Assembly (NCBI RefSeq): GCF_003231305.1
Contig: NZ_QKVM01000039.1
Span: 1 to 60,665, forward strand
Length of the DNA stretch: 60,665 nt
From: Pseudomonas sichuanensis
GTDB lineage: Bacteria > Pseudomonadota > Gammaproteobacteria > Pseudomonadales > Pseudomonadaceae
Direction: 5' to 3'
The position numbers and the translations under genes were made by a program. Of the stretch, positions 23,674-32,840 are shown in pieces (within the stretch, counting starts at the first letter, position 1; the number at the start of each line of letters is the position of its first letter). A model generated the notes under the pieces. It had not been told where the DNA came from. It was given only the letters and a program-made list of their open reading frames with translations, and did not search any database.

Positions 23674-24623
23674 TCGTACCGGTGTTCAATGAGGAGAAGG
23701 CCATAAGGCCCTTCTATGACGCGGTACGCCGGGTGTTTGCCACGGAGGTCACGCGGGTCGAGCTGGTGTTCGTCAATGACGGCAGTCAGGACGCCAGCGA
23801 AGCCCGCATCCGCGAACTGATCGCCAGCGACCCCGATGTGCTGCTGATCGACCTGTCGCGCAACTTCGGCAAGGAAGCTGCCCTGTTCGCTGGCCTGGAT
23901 CAGGCCAGCGGCGATGCCGTCATTCCCATTGATGTCGACCTGCAAGATCCCGTGGAAGTCATCCCGCAGTTGATCGAACTCTGGCGTGCCGGCTTCGATG
24001 TGGTGCTGGCCAAGCGGCGTGATCGTTCAAACGACAGTTACTGGAAACGCTGCAGCGCGGCGGGTTTCTACTTTCTTCTCAAGCGAATCTCGCAGGTGCC
24101 CATCGAGTCGAACGTGGGGGACTTCCGCCTGCTCGATCGCAGGGTGGTGGAGGTCATCAAGTCGATGCCTGAGCACCCGTTGTTCATGAAGGGGATGCTG
24201 TCCTGGGCTGGTTTCAGCACAACGGTGGTGGAATATGACCGCGCCGAGCGCCGGCAAGGGCATAGCCGGTTCAATGGCTGGAAACTGTGGAACCTGGCGC
24301 TTGACGGCATCACTTCATTCAGCACCCTGCCACTGCGTTTGTGGACCTATATCGGTGTGGCCATCGCCGTGCTCGCGCTGGGGCATACCGTCGTGCTGGT
24401 GCTGGACAAGCTGCTGTACGGCAACCCGGTGCCCGGTTATCCCTCACTGATGACAGCAGTGCTGTTCCTCGGGGGCGTGCAGTTGATCGGCATAGGCATT
24501 CTTGGCGAGTACATCGGGCGCATCTACATGGAGACCAAGCATCGGCCAAGGTATGTGATCAAGCGCGTCTTGCGCCGGCCGATTTCGAATGGAGCCATCC
24601 AGTCGTTCGAGGATGTCGAATGA
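23658..24623 (+). CDS. Bactoprenol glycosyltransferase, GtrB-like
   Basis: A 321-residue GT2 enzyme. ISLIVPVFNEEKAIRPFYDAV opens the GT-A fold, FVNDGSQDAS and the DVDLQDP metal-binding triad follow, and the acceptor loop RAERRQGHSRFNGWKL is typical. Two C-terminal membrane helices (residues about 230-250 and 265-285) and an amphipathic tail complete the GtrB architecture. It moves glucose, or a similar sugar, from a nucleotide donor to undecaprenyl phosphate on the cytoplasmic face. The stop overlaps the start of the next gene (ATGATG inside GAATGATG). Confidence 0.92.
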   Translation: MDISLIVPVFNEEKAIRPFYDAVRRVFATEVTRVELVFVNDGSQDASEARIRELIASDPDVLLIDLSRNFGKEAALFAGLDQASGDAVIPIDVDLQDPVEVIPQLIELWRAGFDVVLAKRRDRSNDSYWKRCSAAGFYFLLKRISQVPIESNVGDFRLLDRRVVEVIKSMPEHPLFMKGMLSWAGFSTTVVEYDRAERRQGHSRFNGWKLWNLALDGITSFSTLPLRLWTYIGVAIAVLALGHTVVLVLDKLLYGNPVPGYPSLMTAVLFLGGVQLIGIGILGEYIGRIYMETKHRPRYVIKRVLRRPISNGAIQSFEDVE

Positions 24624-26296
24624 TGCGGCTGCTGAAGTTTTCGAACGGATTCTGGTGGGCAGCATGCTTGGGGGTACTGCTGCTCGCCTGTGCGGCGAGG
24701 CTGTACCAGATCGATGGGCCCGTGCTGTGGCTCGATGAAGCGTTTACCGTCATCCTTGCTCGCATGTCGCCGATGCAGATCCTGTTGCACACTGCACGCG
24801 ATGTCCACCCACCTCTGCACTACCTGCTGTTGCACTACTGGATGGCGGTGTTCGGCGATGGCCTGGTGGCCGTGCGCGGCTTGAGCGTCTGCTGTGGCGT
24901 GGCGAGTGTCGCGGTCGCGATGCTCATCACGCGCCAGTTGGGCAGTCGCCCGACCGCTCTGCTCGCCGGGCTGCTGCTCGCGCTGCTGCCGATTGCCGTG
25001 CGCTACAGTCAGGAAGCCCGCATGTATGCCTGGGTGGGCCTGCTGTTGCTGGCCGCCACCTGGATGCTGTTGAACTGGGTGCGAGCGCCATCACGCCATG
25101 GTTTCCTCTTCGGCTACGCCGCCTTGCTCAGTGCCGCGATGTACAGCCATTACTTCGCCGTGCTGGGCGCAATGGCGCATTGGCTGTACTTGGTGACGCT
25201 GCCTCGGGTCGATGGTCGACGCCTGGTGGTTTCGCGGGCGTGGTGGTTGTGCAATCTGGCTGTTGCGATCGCCTACCTGCCATGGCTGCCCTCATTGTTG
25301 CGGCAGCGGGCAATGGTGGATTCATTTGGCTGGATCACCGCTGTTTCGTCGCAGACGCTGCCATCCACATTCTGGCTGTTTTTCACCTTGGGCAGTGACA
25401 GCACATTTCTGCCCTTTGTGTTCTGGTCGCTCCCGATCACGTTCTGCCTCGCCACCATTGCCTTCGCACTCGGCCAACGACGAGTCGCGAAGCCGGCAGT
25501 CCTGCTGGCAGCGTTCAGCTACCTGCCGCCGATAGTGGCTTGGCTGGGGTCGTATCTGATACCGATGTACATGATCCGCTACATCGTCTTTGCCGCAAAT
25601 GGCTTGCCCATTCTGCTGGCCGTGGCACTGCAAAGCGTTGCCACTCGGAGCAAGGTCCTTGCCGCTCTGTTGATCCTGGGGAGCCTGTCACTGGAAGGCG
25701 CGGGTCTGCTTCGCCTGTATGACGGGGCGAGCAATATCAATGGCGGGCCAGACTGGCGCAACATACGGCTGGACAGGGTTTTCGAGCAGCTCAACAGCCA
25801 GTGGAGGCCAGGAGACGTGATTGTCGTCGATGGCTTGTTCTGGTACTACACCGCTGCCTACTACAACAGAACCGGCTTTGAACCGCGGGTCTATGAGGAT
25901 GGCCTCAGAGGCGACAACTCAGGCGCCTCCCGGACAACCTATGGCTGGACAACTTTGCTCTACCCCAGATCGGAGCAACTGTACCTAAGCGACCTGGCTC
26001 AACTCTGTGCGAAGTCGGGCAGAGTCTGGTGGGTGGGCGTAGCCTCTGGGTCAACCTTGGGGCAGCATTGGCCGGTGGGCTGGCGGCAAGTGGCGCGCAT
26101 CGATGGCTCAGAGGCACAGGGCTTGCTGTTTGCGTTGCCGGAGCCGGCGGGCTTGTGCCGCGACAGTGGGAATACCGGCTCCGGGGGCGAAGTGCGTGCA
26201 GGCACTCCAGCCCCCAGCGCGGCGTTGTATCAGGCCGCCACCTCACTTTGCGGCTCGAAGCTGTCGGCCCGCGCCAACTGCCACATCCGCGAATAG
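24620..26296 (+). CDS. GT-C-type polytopic glycosyltransferase (GtrC position)
   Basis: A 558-residue membrane enzyme with about ten helices and a C-terminal soluble region. The first periplasmic loop has WLDEAFTVILA, containing the acidic pair typical of GT39/ArnT-like GT-C enzymes, followed by DVHPPLHYLLLHYWMAVFGD. As third gene after GtrA and GtrB homologues it probably transfers the lipid-linked sugar to O-antigen or another envelope glycan. Sampled 60-base lines are 53-58% GC against about 70% in the permease gene. The last 22 codons overlap the convergent glutamate-synthase-like gene by 67 bases, and the tail is not family-like, so an older stop may have been lost. Confidence 0.82.
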   Translation: MMRLLKFSNGFWWAACLGVLLLACAARLYQIDGPVLWLDEAFTVILARMSPMQILLHTARDVHPPLHYLLLHYWMAVFGDGLVAVRGLSVCCGVASVAVAMLITRQLGSRPTALLAGLLLALLPIAVRYSQEARMYAWVGLLLLAATWMLLNWVRAPSRHGFLFGYAALLSAAMYSHYFAVLGAMAHWLYLVTLPRVDGRRLVVSRAWWLCNLAVAIAYLPWLPSLLRQRAMVDSFGWITAVSSQTLPSTFWLFFTLGSDSTFLPFVFWSLPITFCLATIAFALGQRRVAKPAVLLAAFSYLPPIVAWLGSYLIPMYMIRYIVFAANGLPILLAVALQSVATRSKVLAALLILGSLSLEGAGLLRLYDGASNINGGPDWRNIRLDRVFEQLNSQWRPGDVIVVDGLFWYYTAAYYNRTGFEPRVYEDGLRGDNSGASRTTYGWTTLLYPRSEQLYLSDLAQLCAKSGRVWWVGVASGSTLGQHWPVGWRQVARIDGSEAQGLLFALPEPAGLCRDSGNTGSGGEVRAGTPAPSAALYQAATSLCGSKLSARANCHIRE

Positions 26297-27849
26297 AACT
26301 GCCCATTCACCTCGCCGGTCAGCAACTCCCCCGGCTTGAGGAACACATGCATCTGCGAGAACAGCTTGATCTCGGTCGCCGAAATGCGTCGCACCAGGTG
26401 CTTGGCCTCCAGCTGCGCCGGGTGTTCCAACCCCGCCGCCGCGAGCATCTCGGCCAGCGCGCGCAAGGTGTTGTGATGGAAATTCAGCACCCGCTGGGCC
26501 TTGTCCGGCACCACCAGCGCCCGCTGACGCAGGGCGTCCTGGGTCGCGACCCCGGTCGGGCACTTGTTGGTATGGCAGCTCTGCGACTGGATGCAGCCGA
26601 TGGCGAACATGAAGCCGCGCGCCGAGTTGGCCCAGTCGGCGCCAATCGCCAGCACGCTGGCGATGTCGAAGGCGCTGACGATCTTGCCGCTGGCACCGAG
26701 CTTGATCTTGTCGCGCAGGTTCAAGCCCACCAGGGTGTTGTGCACGAACAGCAGGCCCTCGCGCAGCGGCACGCCGATATGGTCGGTGAACTCCACCGGC
26801 GCTGCGCCAGTACCGCCTTCCTTGCCATCGACCACGATGAAGTCGGGGAGGATGCCGGTTTCCAGCATGGCCTTGGCGATGCCCATGAACTCCCAGGGGT
26901 GGCCCAGGCAGAACTTGAAGCCCACCGGCTTGCCGCCGGACAACTCACGCAGCTGGGCGATGAACTGCATCATCTCGATAGGGGTGGAAAACGCGCTGTG
27001 GCGCGACGGTGAGATGCAGTCCTCGCCCATCAGGATGCCGCGGGTCTCGGCGATTTCCTGGGTGACCTTGTGCTTGGGCAGGATGCCGCCGTGGCCGGGT
27101 TTGGCACCCTGGCTCATCTTGATCTCGATCATCCGCACCTGCGGGTTCTGCGCCTGGGCGGCGAAGCGCTCGGGGTCGAAGCGCCCGTCGGGGGTGCGGC
27201 AGCCGAAATAGCCGCTGCCCAGTTCCCAGGTCAGGTCGCCACCGTGCTCGCGGTGGTAGGGGCTGATGCTGCCTTCGCCGGTGTCGTGGGCGAAATTGCC
27301 GAGCTTGGCGCCTTTGTTCAGGGCGCGGATGGCGTTGGCGCTGAGCGAACCGAAGCTCATGGCCGAAATGTTGAAGATCGACGCCGAGTACGGCTGGGTG
27401 CACTGCGGGCCGCCCACGGTGACGCGGAAACTGGCCGGGTCGGCCAAGGGCGCCGGGCGCATCGAGTGACCGATGAATTCGAAACCGGATTCGTACACAT
27501 CAATCAGCGTGCCGAAGGGTTTGTCCGAGGCTTCGTTCTTGGCCCGGGCATAGACCAGCGAGCGCTGGGCACGGGAGAACGGCAGGGCATCGCTGTCGGA
27601 CTCCAGCAGGTATTGGCGGATTTCCGGGCGGATGGCTTCGACCAGGTAGCGGATGTTACCGAGGATCGGGTAGTTGCGGCGTACCGCGTGGCGCTGCTGC
27701 AGCAGGTCGAACACACCGATCAGGCTGAGCACCCCGGTGGCCAGGGTGAACGGCCACAACCACTCATGGTGGAGCAACGGCAGGCTGGCGAGGGTGAACA
27801 GCACGCAGGCGGCGAAGAAGGCGTAGCGACTGAGAAGTGACAGGCTCAT
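26230..27849 (-). CDS. Membrane-anchored FMN-binding glutamate synthase-like protein
   Basis: A 539-residue protein corresponding to the FMN/Fe-S synthase domain of glutamate synthase without the amidotransferase part. Two N-terminal hydrophobic segments (FFAACVLFTLASLPLL and LWPFTLATGVLSLIGVF) anchor it. The barrel carries SFGSLSANAI, DGKEGGTGAAP (FMN phosphate region) and a cysteine cluster CIQSQSCHTNKCPTGVAT suited to a 3Fe-4S centre. Such stand-alone proteins are widespread but their reaction is not established; glutamate synthase activity is unlikely without a glutaminase partner. It is monocistronic and divergent from the L31 gene. Confidence 0.88.
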   Translation of the reverse strand: MSLSLLSRYAFFAACVLFTLASLPLLHHEWLWPFTLATGVLSLIGVFDLLQQRHAVRRNYPILGNIRYLVEAIRPEIRQYLLESDSDALPFSRAQRSLVYARAKNEASDKPFGTLIDVYESGFEFIGHSMRPAPLADPASFRVTVGGPQCTQPYSASIFNISAMSFGSLSANAIRALNKGAKLGNFAHDTGEGSISPYHREHGGDLTWELGSGYFGCRTPDGRFDPERFAAQAQNPQVRMIEIKMSQGAKPGHGGILPKHKVTQEIAETRGILMGEDCISPSRHSAFSTPIEMMQFIAQLRELSGGKPVGFKFCLGHPWEFMGIAKAMLETGILPDFIVVDGKEGGTGAAPVEFTDHIGVPLREGLLFVHNTLVGLNLRDKIKLGASGKIVSAFDIASVLAIGADWANSARGFMFAIGCIQSQSCHTNKCPTGVATQDALRQRALVVPDKAQRVLNFHHNTLRALAEMLAAAGLEHPAQLEAKHLVRRISATEIKLFSQMHVFLKPGELLTGEVNGQFYSRMWQLARADSFEPQSEVAA

Positions 27850-27964
27850 ACGGGGTCCTTGCGAATGGCTCGGTCAGGCTCAGGGCCTGGGGCGAACCCC
27901 GACCATAGCCCGCTGGCCGGCCCAAGGCCAGCCTGGGGCGGCGCAGGAAAAATGAAAATACGGG

Positions 27965-28002
27965 TATCGAAAATCATTCTCGATAGTATATGTTATAAAG
28001 TA
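27965..28002 (+). promoter_or_regulatory. Zur-type promoter element of the L31 gene, with adjacent dyad
   Basis: ATGTTATAAAGTA at 27990-28002 is identical to 13 bases of the znuD upstream palindrome, and L31 paralogues without cysteine are classic Zur targets. Immediately upstream, TATCGA and TCGATA (27965-27970, 27980-27985) form a separate dyad around AAATCATTC, which also looks iron-box-like. Confidence 0.72.
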
Positions 28003-28029
28003 TCACTTTGAGCTCGAGGAGTACCCACC

Positions 28030-28293
28030 ATGAAAGCAGGCATCCACCCCGCATACCGCACCGTGCTGTTCCATGACACCGCTGCCGATGTGTACTTTCT
28101 GATCGGATCGACCGTCGATACCGATCGCACCCAGCAGCACAGCGATGGCCAGACCTACCCCTACGTGGCGCTGGATGTGTCCAGCGCTTCGCACCCGGTG
28201 TACACCGGGCAGCAGCGCAAGACCACGGTGGAAGGGCGGGTGGCCGGGTTCAACAAGCGCTTTGCCGGGTTTTCCGGGAAGACCGGGCAATAG
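28030..28293 (+). CDS. Type B (cysteine-free) 50S ribosomal protein L31
   Basis: An 87-residue L31 paralogue, starting MKAGIHPAYRTVLFHDTAAD and ending FNKRFAGFSGKTGQ. The whole sequence contains no cysteine, so it lacks the zinc ribbon of ordinary L31. During zinc limitation such proteins replace the zinc-containing copy and free zinc. GAGGAG at 28016-28021 gives a strong ribosome site. The shared 13-mer with the znuD promoter supports Zur control. It is also known as rpmE2 or ykgM in other bacteria. Confidence 0.92.
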   Translation: MKAGIHPAYRTVLFHDTAADVYFLIGSTVDTDRTQQHSDGQTYPYVALDVSSASHPVYTGQQRKTTVEGRVAGFNKRFAGFSGKTGQ

Positions 28294-28302
28294 CCGACTG
28301 CC

Positions 28303-28358
28303 ATCGCGGGGCAAGCCCGCTCCCACGGGTCGTCGTGGGAGCGGGCTTGCCCCGCGAT
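28303..28358. repeat. REP doublet between L31 and Lhr helicase genes
   Basis: Exact inverted copies of the common REP (28303-28326 and 28335-28358) around an 8-base loop, in the gap between convergent genes. Confidence 0.9.
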
Positions 28359-28362
28359 GACT

Positions 28363-31300
28363 TCAGTAGCCATTACGCAACAAGCGCTGATGCCACAGCG
28401 TTTGCTCAGCCAACGGCACATCAACCAGATACTGATATTTCCCCGCCACCCGGCACGCCACCGCCACCCCATCCCGGTACAGCAGCCGATTGCCGTTTAC
28501 CGCCGGCACCTTGGCCCCCGGCAACAAGGTGCCCACCAGGTTCAACGGATCGCAACCGCTCACCACCACCAACGCCCCGTCCGCTTCGCGCCTGCGCACC
28601 TGGCGCAATACCCCGATGGCTTCGGGCAAGGCGAACTGTTCGCCGGCAAGCCCTGCGATAAAGCGCCCGCCACGGATCTCACCGCGCGCTTCGAGGCGGT
28701 GATAGCAATGCAGCAACTCACGCCACGCCGGCAGCACATCGCTTTCACGCTCCAGCAGGCGCCAGCACACCACGCCGTAGCGACGCAGCAGGCTGCGGGC
28801 GATATGTTCCAGGCGCGGGTCTTTGTCCACTTCGCTGCCCGCGCGGCGCAGCAGCGCCCAGCGCCCGGCATGGGCCATGGAACTCGACAGCGGCCCATGC
28901 CCGCGCCGGCTGCTGCGCGAAGCGCGTTTGGCCGCCGGGGTAATCAGGCTGCGCAGGCCACTGAAACCGTCGGCGCTGGCCAGGCCAAAACCGACCAGTT
29001 CCTGCAGCGCGGTTTCCAGCTCGCTGGGCAGCAGGTGAGCCTCGTGGGTCAATTCGTCGAAGAACAGGGCGCCGTGGGCCTGCAAGCTTTGCAGCACGCG
29101 CTGGCCGCGCGGCGATAGCTGCTGCGGATCCGGCGTTGGCGCAAGGCTGCGCCACAGCCCAAGCTGCTCGCGTGGCAGCAGCACCAATGGCGCGCTGGTC
29201 AAGGTGCTGGCCGAGGCCGTGGCCGCCAGCCGACTCCAGGCCCACTGGCCGCTGCGGCAGGCGTCGTCCAGCCAGTGCGGACTGTAGTCCTTGATCCGCG
29301 CCGGTAGCAGTTCCGCCTCCCAGGCACTGGCGGCGGCCGGGAAGCCTTGCAGCTGGCCGAGCACTTCGCCCACGGCCTGCGGGCCACGCAGGCGCTCTTC
29401 GCCGGCCAGGTGCTGCCAGTCGAACAGAAAACGCATGAAGTCTTGCAGGCTGACCGGTTCGATCTCGCGGCGCAGGCGCTTGACCGTATAGCGGTGGATG
29501 CGCGCCAGCAGGTGGCGTTCGCACCACTGCACTGCGCGCTCACCCGGGCTGAACTGGCCGCGCAGCACGTAACCTTCGCCTTCCAGCCGGGCGAGGGCCT
29601 GTTCGCAGTCACCCAGTGCGCAACCCAGCGGCGTGCCGATCTGGGCGAGGGTCAAGGGGCCGAAGCCGCTCAGCCGGGCCCGCAGCAGTTCGCTCAGCGC
29701 GATGTCCTGCGCATAAGGCTGGTCGAAGCCCGGGAGCACTGGCAACGCTGGCTCCAGGTGGGCGCCGGAGAACACTGCACTGACCTGGCCAAGGCGCTCA
29801 CGGGCCAGCCACACAGGCGGCCCGCCCGCCTGCAGGCGGCAGGCTCTGCCGGACTGCGCCAGTTGCCCGAGCAGGGCGCTCCAACCTGGGTTGGCGTCGG
29901 CCTCGGCCTGGGTGATCACTCCCAGGCTCATCAGGGCTTCGTGCAGTTCATCGGCGTTGGCCGCGTGCGGCCAGGCCTCGGCCTGCACGGCGCGGATGGC
30001 GTCAATGTCCAGCGCACCGAGGTCGTCGCTGCTGTGCACTTCGTTCCAGCGGCGGTTGAGCACGGCCTGGGTGCGCCGCTCTTCCAACGGGGCATCGTCG
30101 AGGAAGGTGTAGGGGCGGGCGTTGAGGATCGCCGAGGCCAGTGGTGAAGGCGCCGGCAGGTCGCGGCTGAGCAGGCGGATGCCGCCGGCCTCCATGCGCC
30201 GCAGCAGCGCCAGCCAGCCTTCGCTGTCCATGGCTTCGTGCAGGCAGTCGTCGAGGGTCTGTTCGACCAGCGGGTGGTCAGGAATTTGCCGCTCGCCGAC
30301 CAGGTTCTCCAGGCAGGCGATCTGATCGGGGAAAACCGCCGCTATCAGGTCTTCGCTCTTCATTCGCTGTATCTGCGGCGGCACCTTGCGCCCGCCCACA
30401 TAGCGCGGCAAGGCCATGGCCACCGCCGCGCACCAGCGCCAGCGCACGCCGAACAGCGGTGCGTCGAGCAGGGCCTGGACAAGGATCGGCTCGGCCGTGC
30501 GGCTGTTCAGGTAACGCCAGACCTCGTCCAGTTCGAAACTGTGGCTACTGGACAGCGACAGCACGATGGCATCCTCACTGGCCGCCGCCTGCAGCTCGAA
30601 ATTGAACGTGCGGCAGAAGCGCTTGCGCAGGGCCAGGCCCCAGGCGCGGTTGATGCGGCTGCCGTAGGGCGAATGAATGATCAGTTGGGTGCCGCCGGAC
30701 TCATCGAAGAAGCGCTCCATCACCAGGGTCTGCTGCGACGGCAGGGCGCCGAGCACCTGCCAGGTGCGGCCAAGGTAGTCGAGCAACTGCTGGGCGCAGC
30801 CTTCATCCAGTTGGTAGGTGGTGCGCAGCCAGCCCAGCGCCTGGTCGAAATCGCCGGCCTGCAATTGTTCATCAAGGCGCGCCTGCAGCCGGGCCACTGC
30901 GCCGGACAGTTCATTGCTGCGCCCGGGCGCCTCGCCGATCCAGAACGGAATGGTCGGTGGCTGGCCCCGGGCATCCTCGACCCGTACCCGTCCAGGCTCT
31001 ACCCGCAGGATGCGGTAGGAGGCGTTGCCCAGTTGGAAGACATCGCCAGCGATGCTTTCTATTGCGAAGTCTTCGTTGACGCTGCCGATGTTCAGCGCCT
31101 GGGGTTCGAGCAGTACGGCGTAATCGGCGGTTTCGGGGATGGTGCCGCCGCTGGTCAACGCGGTCAGCTGGCTACCGCGTCGACCGCGCAGGCTGGCGCT
31201 GACCGCATCACGGTGCAGGTAGGCACTGCGCACGCCCTGGCGGCCGTTGAAACCCTCGGCGAGCATGCGCAGCAGGGCCTGGTAGTGGCCTTCGTCGAGG

Positions 31301-32643
31301 GCGGCGTAGGGGGTGGCCTGGCGCAGCAGGTTGAACAGCGCGCGCTCGTCCCAGGGCTGGTTGCTCACTTCGGCGACGATCTGCTGGGCGAGCACGTCCA
31401 GCGGCGCCGCCGGAATATGCAGCTCGTCGAGTTCGCCCTGGCGCACACAGTCGAGCAAGGCGACGCACTCGATCAGCTCGTCCCGCGAGGTGGGGAACAG
31501 CCGGCCCTTGGGCACGCCATCGACCTGATGCCCGGAGCGCCCGACCCGCTGCAAGAAGGCGGCGATCGAGCCGGGCGAGGCGATCTGGCAGACCAGATCG
31601 ACATCGCCGATATCGATACCCAGCTCCAGCGAGGCGGTGGTGACCAGCACCTGCAATTCGCCGGCCTTGAGTTGCTGCTCTGCCTTCAGGCGATGCTCCT
31701 TGGCCAGGCTGCCGTGGTGCGCGGCCACGGCGTCGTTGCCCAGGCGCTCGCCCAGGTGGCGGGTGAGCCGTTCGGCCAGGCGCCGGGTGTTGACGAAGAT
31801 CAGCGTGGTGCGGTGCTGGCGGGCCAGCGCGGCCAGGCGCTCGTAGACCAGCGCCCAGACATCGGTGGCCATGACCGCGCCCAGCGGCACCGGCGGCACT
31901 TCGAGGGCCAGGTCGCGCTGGCGCACATGGCCGATGTCGACGATGGCGCAGGGGCGCTGGTGGCCGACCAGGAACTGCGCGACCCGCTCCACCGGGCGCT
32001 GGGTCGCCGACAGGCCGATGCGCCGCAAGGGCCGGCCTGCCAGGGCTTCCAGGCGTTCCAGGGTCAAGGCCAGGTGGCTGCCGCGCTTGTTGCCGGCCAG
32101 GGCGTGGATCTCGTCGACAATCACCGTGTGCACGCTGGCCAGGCCTTCGCGGCCCGACGCCGAACCCATCAGTACGTACAGCGACTCCGGCGTGGTCACC
32201 AGGATATGCGGGGCCAGCTTGCGCATGGCCGCGCGTTCCTTCTGCGGGGTGTCGCCGGTGCGTACGGCGGTGGTGATGCGTGGTGCTTTCAGGCCGAGCT
32301 GCTCGATCTGCGCGCTGATGCCTTCGAGCGGGGCCTTGAGGTTCAGGCGAATATCGTTGGACAGCGCCTTGAGCGGCGAGACGTAGACAATCTGGGTTTG
32401 CGCCGGCAGTTCGCCGTCACGGTCGAGCCCTTGGCGGAACAGCTCGTCGAGCACGGCGAGGAAGGCGCTCAGGGTCTTGCCCGAGCCGGTCGGCGCGGCC
32501 AGCAGCATCGACTGGCCCGCATGGATCAGCGGCCAGGCGCCGGCCTGGGCCTCGGTGACCGTGGCGAAGCGTTGGCGGAACCAGGTGGCCACGGCGGGGT
32601 GGAACAGGCCGAGCACCGGGTGCTGATGGGCGGGGAGGTTCAT
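28363..32643 (-). CDS. lhr: Lhr-type superfamily 2 DNA helicase
   Basis: A 1426-residue ATP-dependent 3'-5' helicase. The helicase core has the Q-motif region, Walker A LAAPTGSGKTLSAFLAVLDEL (about 48-68), TTPESLYVLM, the DEIH box in VIVDEIHALAGNKRGSHL, SATQRPVE (motif III) and VGRSGHQVDG (motif VI). The WH, Lhr-core beta-barrel and long C-terminal domain that define the Lhr family follow. Length is close to E. coli Lhr (about 1540). These enzymes act in DNA repair, and the C-terminal part has been linked to uracil-glycosylase activity in some homologues. It stands alone between two REP doublets. Confidence 0.92.
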   Translation of the reverse strand: MNLPAHQHPVLGLFHPAVATWFRQRFATVTEAQAGAWPLIHAGQSMLLAAPTGSGKTLSAFLAVLDELFRQGLDRDGELPAQTQIVYVSPLKALSNDIRLNLKAPLEGISAQIEQLGLKAPRITTAVRTGDTPQKERAAMRKLAPHILVTTPESLYVLMGSASGREGLASVHTVIVDEIHALAGNKRGSHLALTLERLEALAGRPLRRIGLSATQRPVERVAQFLVGHQRPCAIVDIGHVRQRDLALEVPPVPLGAVMATDVWALVYERLAALARQHRTTLIFVNTRRLAERLTRHLGERLGNDAVAAHHGSLAKEHRLKAEQQLKAGELQVLVTTASLELGIDIGDVDLVCQIASPGSIAAFLQRVGRSGHQVDGVPKGRLFPTSRDELIECVALLDCVRQGELDELHIPAAPLDVLAQQIVAEVSNQPWDERALFNLLRQATPYAALDEGHYQALLRMLAEGFNGRQGVRSAYLHRDAVSASLRGRRGSQLTALTSGGTIPETADYAVLLEPQALNIGSVNEDFAIESIAGDVFQLGNASYRILRVEPGRVRVEDARGQPPTIPFWIGEAPGRSNELSGAVARLQARLDEQLQAGDFDQALGWLRTTYQLDEGCAQQLLDYLGRTWQVLGALPSQQTLVMERFFDESGGTQLIIHSPYGSRINRAWGLALRKRFCRTFNFELQAAASEDAIVLSLSSSHSFELDEVWRYLNSRTAEPILVQALLDAPLFGVRWRWCAAVAMALPRYVGGRKVPPQIQRMKSEDLIAAVFPDQIACLENLVGERQIPDHPLVEQTLDDCLHEAMDSEGWLALLRRMEAGGIRLLSRDLPAPSPLASAILNARPYTFLDDAPLEERRTQAVLNRRWNEVHSSDDLGALDIDAIRAVQAEAWPHAANADELHEALMSLGVITQAEADANPGWSALLGQLAQSGRACRLQAGGPPVWLARERLGQVSAVFSGAHLEPALPVLPGFDQPYAQDIALSELLRARLSGFGPLTLAQIGTPLGCALGDCEQALARLEGEGYVLRGQFSPGERAVQWCERHLLARIHRYTVKRLRREIEPVSLQDFMRFLFDWQHLAGEERLRGPQAVGEVLGQLQGFPAAASAWEAELLPARIKDYSPHWLDDACRSGQWAWSRLAATASASTLTSAPLVLLPREQLGLWRSLAPTPDPQQLSPRGQRVLQSLQAHGALFFDELTHEAHLLPSELETALQELVGFGLASADGFSGLRSLITPAAKRASRSSRRGHGPLSSSMAHAGRWALLRRAGSEVDKDPRLEHIARSLLRRYGVVCWRLLERESDVLPAWRELLHCYHRLEARGEIRGGRFIAGLAGEQFALPEAIGVLRQVRRREADGALVVVSGCDPLNLVGTLLPGAKVPAVNGNRLLYRDGVAVACRVAGKYQYLVDVPLAEQTLWHQRLLRNGY

Positions 32644-32707
32644 GGATTGGTTATGGAGCGTTGCAGGCGGATAGGCAAGGGGCCGTTCGTCTGCCTGTGC
32701 CGGCCCT

Positions 32708-32790
32708 ATCGCGGGGCAAGCCCGTTCCCACGCTGTGGATTGCCCCCCAGGTCTACAGCGAACGGCGTGGGAGCGGGCTTGCCCCGCGAT
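32708..32790. repeat. REP doublet between lhr and the Nudix gene
   Basis: The left arm 32708-32731 has one change (CCCGTTCCCAC) and the right arm 32767-32790 is exact; they face each other across 35 bases. Confidence 0.88.
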
Positions 32791-32840
32791 GAGGCCGGAA
32801 CAGGTATCCTTCGCTTCCCGACCCTCCGTGAGCCGCCCCC

